From Siphlonurus alternatus (Eukaryota; Arthropoda; Insecta; Ephemeroptera; Siphlonuridae), in contig OX463780.1 of assembly GCA_949825025.1 (NCBI GenBank), positions 38,668,979 to 38,732,978 of the forward strand: a stretch of DNA of 64,000 nt, given 5' to 3'. The translations under genes were made by a program, and so were the position numbers. The notes beneath the pieces were generated by a model. The model did no database searches. It was given only the letters and a program-made list of their open reading frames with translations, and was not told the DNA's origin. Shown one piece after another: positions 25,995 to 36,041 of this stretch. Position 1 is the first letter of the stretch. Each line of letters starts with the position of its first letter.

Positions 25995-28900
25995 ATGGCA
26001 GATATCGACTTTGATGCAGTTCTAAGTCAGGTTAGTACTAATAAAAATATTAACCATCATAAATGAAATTTTACAAAGTCAGCGTATATTTTTTTTATTA
26101 TCACATTACAGCATTTTTTCATCTTTGATTTTTAAAGCAAAAGTATACGATCAGTTATAAATTTGATTGTAAAATATTTAATGATACGTTTTTATTTGCG
26201 CTCTTGGCAGTGCATAATAATGCGGTGTTATTAGAACCGCAATAAAGCTATTATATTATATATATATATATGTGTGTCCTTGATATTGATATGTTTTTAT
26301 CATACGTATATCAACGGAGAATTAAGTAGTAGTAATATACGTACTATTATAATAATAATATGAGTCATTTTAATGAATTTAAAAATAAATCCTAGTATTT
26401 TTTTATGGTATGATAATTTGAAATTAACAGATAAAAAAAATATTTAGGATTTAGAGTTGCAGCCTTTTGATAAATAAAAATTTTATAAAATTTAAATTAC
26501 ATAAATATACAAATATTTATAAGTATACAAATTATGAATATTCAATAAGGCTTGCGCTATCACTTCTTGTACATCTTATTAATTAAGTGGCGGTACACAG
26601 CTTGCGTGCCTGCATGTACAAAAATTGGTGTTTGTGTTGACCACCGTGTTGCTTCACGGCTATAGATTTAACATCATTTCCATACGGTGAGATTACACCT
26701 GACGTTTCCTGAAAGATAACAAACGCAAAACAAGCATTTCATGCAATGCTATAACAGAATTAAATGTTAATAGTTTTAAATTAAGTACAAACAAATTATG
26801 ACATAAAAGTATTACAAAAATATTTATTTGACATTAATTAATTCAAATATACTGTATTACTGTATTGAATAATATTATATTGTTTAAAAAAAAATAATAT
26901 AAACCATCTTAAAGAACAGAAAGCATACTCCTGATGACGGCGAACTTATCTCAAACTTCTTTAATTCCATTATCAGAGTGTATGACCATATGCCCCTTAT
27001 AATCTCTAATGGCTCTGTAATACTATATAATTCACAATTTGGATACTGACGTCAAAAATCTATCATATTCGTAATCCACACTTTCCGCACTCGATCGATC
27101 TTTTATGTCCAAGTACAGTATGTAGTATGTACATAAATAAATCGGGTACAGAAAGTGTTCACTAGTAATTCAGGGGATTAGAAAATATTATGAATGTGGC
27201 AGATCGGTGAGCGGGGCCGCTACCAGAACCGCCTGTACTTCATGCTGTGCATCCCCGCCGCACTACCTGCCGTCTTCCTCGCCTTCAATCAGGTGAGTTA
27301 ACCTGAGGAACAACCCTGAGAACGTCCACCTTGGATAGTGTCCTTAGTATGAGTATACCCTCTTATTTATACATAAAACGCATATACAGGGTAATATAAA
27401 TTATAATATACGTATATGTATATAAATATTATGCAGTCATTCTGCATGAGCTTATTGTTATTTACATTTTCTTCTCAAAGCTGGTAGTACTGTACATAAT
27501 GCAATTTTTCCTTAATATCCCTTAAGAAAACTTCAACTGTACAGTTTGTTTGTATAGAGATGAAATTTTCTTGCAGGTAAAATTGTATCGTCTAATAGAA
27601 GTTTAAAAAAAAACATTATGAACACTAAAAATATACAATTTAAAAAAAAACATGTTCTTCGTATTATTTTTAAATTCTTAGTATATTTTTATGTAGATAT
27701 TTAATTTATGTTTACCAAAAAATATAATAAGTATATTCAGTGATAAATACACGAACAAGATAAAACATAGCTCTGTCTCATTTGATCAAATTACATAATT
27801 TGTTCCACTTGTGTCAATCTAGCTGTTTGCCTAATAACTATAAATAGACATCAGATACAAAAACTTAATTTTTATACAAGCCAAATTAATGCTAGTTTAG
27901 TAACAATGAAATCAATATTTCATGCAGATATATTGTTGGTAAGTGCAGCAATGGGGAAAAAATATATATATATATATAAATTATAATTTTATTCATTAAT
28001 ATAAATTACATTGAATAAAATTATATGATACATAATCATATAAATATACATACGTATAATTATGTATGTATATTGTACGTAAAGAAGCGCGTGTATCAAA
28101 CATGTACTGTACGTGTTTCGTCGATGCTTGTCCATATAATTCTGTTATCTCCTATCACTCGGCCAGAGAATGTTTATACATCACGTAAGGTGAAATGTTT
28201 CCGGAAATCCCGGGGAGATGCGAGATAACTCTCTGTAGGTTATCAAGTCATATTATCATCTCATCACTTGCTATTATCTCGAGTGCCTGTGCATGGTAAC
28301 AACACTGAACTTGAATATGTCGTCAAGGGAAAGTCACATCGTTGTTTAATTCTAAGAGATTTCATTCTATATTCGCGTAAAAGACGCTGGTTCAGACTTT
28401 AGAATGAGTTGGTCATAAAATTCAACATTTTCATATTTTGAAAATAATTTTTATGCTTGGGTTTTGTCTATTTAAAGTCACAAAAAAGCAGGAATCCTTC
28501 ATTTTTTTTTTTTTTTTTACATAAAATAGCTAAATAAGTATATATTATACAATACATCAAACAATTCATTTTCATTTTTAACTTAAAACAAAACGATTGA
28601 AAAGTCACATTCAGTAAATAATATTTCTTGGTGATAGGGATTCATTTTCAATATCACATTAATTAATTAGAAAAAAATACTTATTCGTCCAATTAAAACC
28701 TTCTGTGACGGTGCAGCTAATGTCTCAAATTGTGTGTACTATAGGTGTTCGTATCGGCCACCCCTGCCCACTGGTGTCGGGTGCCTGAACTAGACACCAT
28801 GCTTGGTCCCGAGGACGTGCGTGCCGCGGCTGTGCCCTTCACGCTGCTCTCGGACGGTTCGCGCGAGTACAGTCGCTGTGAGATGTACGACGTCAACTTC

Positions 28901-31900
28901 ACGGCGCTGCTGCTGCAGGGGATCGTGGGGGCCGCCCTCGAACCCGACTCGTCGTGGAACAGAACGGCCTGCAGGAACGGATGGCACTACGACAGAACCA
29001 ACTACGACGAAACTCTCGTCACCGAGGTACTCAAATAATTGAAATGCATCCTGAACATCTAGCCTTTAAGCATCCAAATAGAACGGGTTAACTCAGCAGC
29101 ATGAGGCTAATCAGATTTAATGCTGAACAATTTGCCTAGCCTCAAGGGGATACGATAAAGATACAAACATGTTAATTTTTTTACACTGCATTCAAATAAT
29201 AAAATTAGATAATCACTGGTTTAGATTTTCTCATGCATGTATTTAATTATTTTTGACCGGAATGCCAATAATTCACACCCCTGTAAATAAGCTCCTGACA
29301 ACATTGAGGGCTGTCTTCATGTCCCCAGCTGGACTTGGTGTGTGACAAGTCGTGGTGGACGGCAACCTCGACCACGTGCTTCTGCATCGGGTCACTCATC
29401 GGCAACGTGCTCTGCGGCATCATCGGAGACAGGTGAATGATAACATAATCATCACATTGTAACAAAATCAAGTGCAAGCATAAGTGTTAATCTCAAGCTA
29501 ATTAAGTCAAGTTTAATCAAGCGATAAATCTTTAGTTAATATCTGCTATTTTTTACTATGATTCAGTGTATGGAACTACATTTCTGTATTATATAAAATA
29601 AAATTCATAAAATAAAATTCATAAAATAAATATATACAGAGCTCATTATAATTATTTTTGTTAATCATAAAGACACGGGAACTTTCAATTATTTAAAGAC
29701 TGCAATGTACTCGTACTATACATGATATTCAAGTAAGAAAAAGAAAATTCACGAAATTTAAATTTTAATTATATTTTTATTTATTCATTTTTTTTTTTTT
29801 TACAAATTCAATTTGTCATAATTTTCCAGTACATGCCACATAATTAATATACAATGCTATCAAGCTCACTTAATAGTTGACAGTCCAACCTAAACTACCG
29901 ATGACTTCCTATAGACTGGGCCGGCGTCCCGCCTTCCTGTGCACCGTTTGCTGGCACGTTGTGTTCTCCATCGCCACGGCCTTCTCGCCTGACTACTTCA
30001 CGTACACGATCCTTCGCTCACTCAACGCTCTGGTCTTCCCCGCCATCTTCCAGGTGCCGTTCGTTCTTGGTAAGATTTTTGAAGCACCCGGAACTCCCCA
30101 TGGAGAGTTGCATGCACGGAACTTTTCCCTTACACACGAATGGTGATTTAAATGCCTACAAAACAATATTAATAATGTTCATTTTTTTCCAAAATATAGG
30201 ATAGTTAAAAAAAATTAATTAGATGATGATCAGAAACTGCCATATTATCTCGAGTATTATATTCTTGTTTCCTAATTTAAATCGAGTAGCTGAAAAGAAA
30301 GTGCTGTTGCAGCGTTGGAGCTGATGGGTCCGAAGCAACGCACGTACGCCGGCATGATGGTGTGCGTGTTCTTCTCCATGGCCCTGATGCTCCTGGCGCT
30401 GCTCACGCTCGTGCTGAGGGACTGGTTCTCTCTGCTCGTCGCCACCTCCACACCCTTCGTCTTCCTTTTAGGGTAACACTTAGTTCCATATTAGTACTGA
30501 ATATATCATATGGTAATTTTGAGTAAAATACAGCTGATTGAAATTTAATTCTGCCATATTTTTTTCTATATTCTGTTCCAATACAAAAACATTTTGCTTC
30601 ATGATTATTTTACTAAAAATGCTTTTGTTGGTAATAATGTACATATCCTTTACAGAATACAATTACATAATTAGCAGTACATCATACTATTTTCTATTTT
30701 TGTTAACTTAAACTTAATTAATTAGCCTGAGTTTGCAAGAACAACTTACGAGATATTTCTCGAAAAATAACTATAACTATATACTGACATTGAGTATACT
30801 CTAGAACCAAACCAGCAATATTATTTTACTTAACCAAGGTTCACTTTAATTAATAGTAATTAAGCTAAACCTTGCTGAGATTGAGCCGGTTTTGATTCTA
30901 TAAATGACTCAATTAGCACCATGACATGTCCACAGATACTACTGGATCATCCCAGAGTCCCCGCGCTGGCTGCTCAGCAAAAACCGCGTGGCTGAGGCGG
31001 AGGTCATCGTACAGCGCATGGCAAAGGTCAACGGTCACCCGGTTCCACCAAACTTTCTTCAGAACATACAGGTAATAGATAAGAGCATTGACATACGTTG
31101 CAGCCAAAGTTAATGAGTTACACGCGCACATTTTATTTTATTTCAATTTTTATTTAGCGCAAAATGTAACTGAAATATGATATTCTTTCCTTGTCATTAT
31201 AATCAATTTTCTGCATGTTTTCTTGCTTATGAGAGCTTCATGTCATAGGGTTACATTGTTGGAAGTCAATCATTTCCAAAATGTGACAGTAAGCATTGTC
31301 TGATGACAGCGAGAGAGGGCAAAGCTGACGCCCGCCCCGCCCCCTCGTGATGAGAAGATGAACGCGACGCCCCTGGACATGATGAAACGGCCTCTCCTGC
31401 GACGCACCTTCCTCATCATCACGCTGGACTGGGTGGCGAACGCCGTGGTATACAGCGGCCTCAACTACAACTCAGGCAACCTGGGGGTGAGCGACCAGAA
31501 GGCCTTCATGCTGGGAGCCATGGTTGAGCTGTTCAGCGTCCTCTGCTCGTGGTGGGCCATGGACCGTTGGGGGCGCCGAGCCATCGTCTGCGGCTCCATG
31601 CTCTTCGGGGGACTCGCCTGCGTCTCGTGTGGACTCGTCCCAGATGGTAAGCTCAAGTTCAAATCAGTGTGGTGTTTGGTGTGGGAATCCAGCCTCGTCT
31701 CACTTTAAATTTCACTTGCATTAGACATATCCGCTTTTTAATATTTAACGCATGAAAATAATTCAAATCATTGCTATTTCAATAATGCGATGAATAAAAG
31801 AGATTTAAAATGAGACTTTTTCTCCTAATAATATCTAAATAATATTATAACACGTAAACAGCCAGTATTCCAATTTTTCTTTTAATTTTCGCTTACTATC

Positions 31901-33203
31901 GTTCCTTATTTCTTGCTAGAAACTTGTACATATATACAATAAATTAATTAATTTAAAACATCACGTTTCAAATTTACATTGTAATCAAAGTTATTGTATC
32001 CAAGTCAATGGCAAGGTGACAAAAACAATCTTTCAAAAATTGTAAGCACAAATTGTGACCACAGGCGCAGTGTGGGCTACTGTCACGCTCGCAATGGTGG
32101 GGCGGTTTGGTATCTCTGCGTCATACGCCGTGTTCTACGTGTTCGTGGGGGAGCTGCTGCCCACCGTGGTGCGCAGTCAGTCGATGGCGCTCGGCAGTTT
32201 CGTGGCCAACTTCGGTCTGCTCGGCTTCCCCTCCATCGTGCACCTCGTAAGTAATGCGTGACGTGACGACAGGGGCGGAGTGGGCCACGGTGGCGCTCGC
32301 CATGGTCGGCAGGGCCGGCATCTCCGCCTCGTACTCGGTCTTCTACGTATTCGCGGCTGAAATCCTACCGACACAAGTGCGAAACCAAGCTATGGCACTC
32401 AGCAGTTTCGTCGCTGACGTCGGGCTACTGGCCTTCCCAATCATTGTGCATCTTGTAAGTATGGCGTGATTTATATGCACAATGGGTGAGTCTATTTTTT
32501 TTTTTGGAAATAATAGTAAAATTTATATAACTTAATTTTAATAGAAACTAATAAATTTTTATTTAAACCATGAACCTATACACTTGCTTTGCTATTTTTT
32601 TTATTAATTACAATTTTACAATTATGATTAAGCTATTTCTAGTGTCAACTCTCGTAAATATAAAGTATAAGCCTGCAGAAAATATTAAATTCATATTTTA
32701 CAAAGATATATGCTTGGAGACTTAAACGCTTGCAGTCCGAGAAATGTTTAATAAATTATTAATAAATCATTTTGATTATCTTAAGACAGTGAATCATTTA
32801 AAAAATAAGATTTTTTTCCTATAGACAAAATAAAATTCAACAATAGCTGCCAACTATTTTCTTAATATTAATATTTATTATGTAAGGATAATATAAGGAG
32901 TTTGTTTAGTGCTATTATATTTATGACTTGAATACTTGCATTGCTCTCATGATTCAGGGAAAACTTGAATAACCTATAATGTCCGTGTTCCAGGCCGTGT
33001 ACAACCGCGTGCTACCGCTGCTGGTGTTCGGAGCCCTGTCCCTGAGTGGGGCCCTGGCCTCTGCGATGCTACCTGAGACGTTGGGACTGCCGCTGCCGCA
33101 GACCCTGGATGACGGGGAGACGATGCACAAGAAGTCGCGCCAGATGCATCAGGAACAGACCATGTGCAGCTGTCTCCCGGGAAAGAGGGCTGGGCTCATC
33201 TGA
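25995..33203 (+). CDS. SLC22-family organic cation transporter-like protein, complete, 10 exon positions, 563 residues
   Basis: Exons: 25995-26030, 27203-27292, 28745-29026, 29329-29432, 29915-30069, 30313-30472, 30936-31071, 31310-31646, then 32065-32246 or 32273-32454, then 32994-33203. All junctions are GT..AG and phases agree. The product is a 12-helix plasma-membrane major-facilitator transporter. Visible hallmarks are an N-terminal GExGRYQ motif and a large first extracellular loop (exon 3) with Cys residues and N-glycosylation sites NFT and NRT. The LDLVCDK motif precedes helix 2, and the MFS signature DRLGRRP spans the exon 4/5 junction. YYWIIPESPRWL follows helix 6, DRWGRR lies between helices 8 and 9, and LPET follows helix 12. 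Length matches the family (about 550-560). An in-frame TAA directly precedes the ATG. Substrate is unknown; carnitine, carcinine or monoamine-like cations are possible from the family. Exon 9 exists in two alternative versions. Confidence 0.93.
27477..27605 (+). mobile_element. Degenerate MITE copy in SLC22 intron 2
   Basis: Shares AAACTTCAACT, GTTTGTTTGTAT and GAGATGAAATTTTCTTG, in the same order and spacing, with the better-preserved element at 40486-40628. Terminal repeats have decayed (GCTGGTAGTAC on the left, AAATTGTATCGTCTAATA on the right). Confidence 0.65.
32065..32246 (+). CDS. Alternative exon 9A of the SLC22 gene
   Basis: The exon has 182 nt, starting in phase 1 and ending in phase 0, and encodes residues 434-494. 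It covers transmembrane helices 10-11 with the family motif ExxPTxxR (here ELLPTVVR). It is preceded by ACCACAG and followed by GTAAGT. Including both 9A and 9B would shift the frame because each is 3n+2 long. Residue 481, the position equivalent to OCT1 Asp475, is Asn in this version. Confidence 0.9.
32273..32454 (+). CDS. Alternative exon 9B of the SLC22 gene
   Basis: The exon has 182 nt in the same phases as 9A, and 46 of 61 encoded residues are identical to 9A. It is preceded by ACGACAG and followed by GTAAGT. Only 26 nt separate it from 9A, and this gap contains 9A's donor, two TGAC branch-like motifs and 9B's acceptor. Retention of the gap hits an in-frame TGA at its fifth codon. Residue 481 is Asp, as in cation-selective OCTs. 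Confidence 0.9.
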
Positions 33204-34960
33204 AAACATGTCCTTACTGCAGATGTGAACTAGTTTTAATAGGCTGAACGCTACTGTCAAGTATTATACAAATATTAGATGGAAAACGTATTGGAAATAC
33301 AAAGAAAAATGTTAATTTAGAAACTTATGATTTTAGTTTCAACAGACAATTTTATTCTACTACATTTTTTTCACACTTTTTTTTATTATTATTTTCTACA
33401 GGTATAACAAATGTGCTGCGTTTTCCATTGTTCCAATTGCAATGCATTTTTTCAGTTTAAGTTCAGAGGGTTCAGAGCATCAGAAAGACATGTTATGCAT
33501 TTTATTTTTCAAAGCAACAACTTTACAATGGATTGAATCTCATTCCCAATATTTGTCAATATTTTAATTATAATTTAATTTATTAACAAAGAATTTTTAA
33601 TTGTATTAATTTTATTTTTTGTAAAAAAAAAAATGAAAAATACACACCCGTTAAGTGAGATGCTCAAATGCTATTTTTAAATAAAATACACAATATTACG
33701 TTGATCGATGTTCATTTACTTCTGCACGCGTATTAATTTGTGACTGGAACAGTCTGTATAATTTCTTTACTGCCCTCCTATATGATTTATGATGTACTTC
33801 ATTGACAATTTTTTATTTTTCAACAAAAATAAAGAATAAAAATTAATGACAGGAAAGCTGCCTGTTTTTTAGGTACACTTGTCTCGGTTATCTCATTATA
33901 AATTATAAAGAGTGTGCTTGCAATCTTGTGAATCTCCACACCTTGTGGTTGCAGCAAAAATTGCATGCAAGGGCAGAAATTTTTGTCAACTCGTAAGTCA
34001 TGAAACCGTAACCTTGCAAATTTTGCAATTTCACAACTTTTCTTCTAAAGCTAGCAAGACCCAGTGTCTAACTTCACCAAATTATTATACAGATTGCGGT
34101 AAGTTATTCACGAAATGTGTTTTTTTTATATTAAACATGTCTATAACAACAATATCGTCGTTACATTTCAGTAGAAAATGGAAATGGGTGTACTACAGGA
34201 CCTACATAAATATTATTTATAAATCAAATCATTTTAATGTTGATTTCCGACTATATTTTAAATTATATAATTTAAAATTCAAACAGCGTATACTGTACAT
34301 GTACTGTTAGCAAAATTATATTTGAATGACATTAATTTTATATCTAATTTGTATTAATTTGTAGAACCAGGTAAAAAGCAAAATAAAGAATTGATTATTT
34401 TATAAATTTATTCAATTTAAATAAATAATTTTTTTTTCTATAATACGACTAATGATTGGACATAGAAATATAATCATATAAATTTACCGCTTTGTGTGTT
34501 AATTAAATAAGTTTCCGTGTAATTTTGTTATAATATATTATACTGAGCCAGAAATGCAGTATATACTTAATACTATACAATTGGCAATAATGGTAATGAA
34601 CCAATGAATATAGAATATAATAATTATTATATATGTAGTATATGTACACGTGCTGTCTCTCAATATGTCCCCGAAGTACCAACAGACAACAATATTGCGA
34701 GCTACTATTTTTTTCACTATGTTATGTAGAATTAAAAATTATAAAGAAAATAATAATTTTTATATTATGATTTATTATTACAAATAAGATAAAAATAACA
34801 ATTATCATTTCTAAATTTATTTAAAAAAAAAATACAGTGTTGCAACTGTTGCAAGGAATACAAAAATATCAGTAATAAATATTTAGGCGTTAAATAAGCA
34901 AAAACTAAATTTAATATCAAATTCAACTATCAATTATGGTAGTTTTTGCTTGTTTTACAC
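33204..34960. other. 3' UTR and spacer between convergent genes
   Basis: AT-rich sequence. The open frame at 33912-34310 on the plus strand has no domain-like composition and I do not support it as a gene. No other feature was recognised. Confidence 0.55.
33828..33833 (+). terminator. Candidate poly(A) signal of the SLC22 gene
   Basis: AATAAA followed closely by a second AATAAA-containing run (GAATAAA), about 625 bases after the stop codon. An earlier AATAAA lies at about 33680. Which one is used cannot be told from the sequence. Confidence 0.4.
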
Positions 34961-35145
34961 CAGGCGCGGATCCAAGGGGGGGGCGATGGGGGCGATCGCC
35001 CCCCCCCCCAAAAGGCCCCAAAATACATTGAAGGTATTACCACCCCCCACCCATCGCCCCCTCCCACCCCAAAATTTAACATTGCGGGATAGGGCACCGC
35101 CCTCCCCCCCCCCCCCCCCAAAGCCACGGGCTGGATCCGCCCCTG
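34961..35145. mobile_element. hAT-type MITE (185 bp) with 8-bp target duplication
   Basis: Ends are CAGGCGCGGATCCA (left) and TGGATCCGCCCCTG (right): imperfect 14-bp terminal inverted repeats. They are flanked by the direct repeat TTTTACAC (34953-34960 and 35146-35153). An 8-bp duplication with CAGGGGCGGATCC-like ends is characteristic of hAT-superfamily non-autonomous elements. The interior is poly-C/poly-G rich; open frames through it are artefacts. Confidence 0.88.
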
Positions 35146-35310
35146 TTTTACACTTCAGTATAATCTCACGTCATAATGTCATAACTTGGAATTTGCATAC
35201 AAGCGTTTCAGTGTTATTTTAGTACTTCTTGCAACGAGTCTACATAATTATATAAAAAAATGTGCCCTGATTTAGTCTACACGGGTGAGGGTGCCGCTAA
35301 TAGTCCACGG

Positions 35311-36041
35311 TCACTTCTTCTTAATCTGACCTCCCAGCTTTGCGTTGTTGATTTCTTGCCACGAGCCGCCGAAGTTCCTCTGGAAAGAAAATAATGTCAA
35401 TAATATAACATGACAGATAAAGAGCAGTAAAAAAAATGGTATAAAAATGGGGAAAAAAATGACTTGTATTATTGTATAATTATATATTGTATAATTAACC
35501 TAAAAATTCATTTAATACTTTAATTAATTAAGAAGTCCGTTTGAAATTATAAATCAATTTTTCATGGTACAGCAAATTGTTACTTAAAATTAATTGTCAT
35601 TGCTGACGTCATGAAATGCATAAACACTACCATGGTTTATGACGTTTTAATAAAATACACTGTCCTTACCTTGCGAGCGTCTGTGTCATTGACATAACCC
35701 AGGCTTGCATGTGGTTTGTTCTGCAGCCTACCCTCGGAGCGACTCATGGGGTCTGGTCTAGACGTTGCGTCAGAGATGGACAGCTGCGTTTGTGAGTCTC
35801 CCGCGATGAGGTTGCGGTTGTCACCGTGTCCATGACTCCACCCGAATAGCAATCTGATGCTTTGAGAGAACCCAGGAGGCCGCTCCTCCGGGTCCTCCAC
35901 AGGGCTCAGCACGGGTGAGGGAGGTATAGGAGGAAGTGAGAACTGAGCAAGGGCGGCCAGGATTTCATCAGGGTATTGTATTTCTCGGTAACGACGGGAC
36001 AGACCACTTGCAGCCTCGTCTTCTTTGCTGCCTGCTGCAGG
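35311..36041 (-). CDS. Cytoplasmic tail exons 30-31 of the REJ/GPS-type protein
   Basis: Exon 30 (35670-36041) and exon 31 (35311-35379, ending in TGA) encode about 146 residues. The tail is rich in Pro, Ser and acidic residues, with SLPPIPPSPVLSPVEDPEE (SH3/WW-ligand-like) and a C-terminal KLGGQIKKK. There is no PLAT domain or further membrane helix, so the protein ends shortly after a single pass. This is part of the 35311-57161 gene, listed to mark the tail. Confidence 0.8.

Noticed and set aside
32247..32272. The 26-nt stretch as a functional intron joining exons 9A and 9B
   Set aside because: Far below spliceable size, and joining 9A to 9B would shift the reading frame.
34930..35222. 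Pro/Gly-rich frames on both strands
   Set aside because: They cross the poly-C/poly-G core of a hAT MITE.
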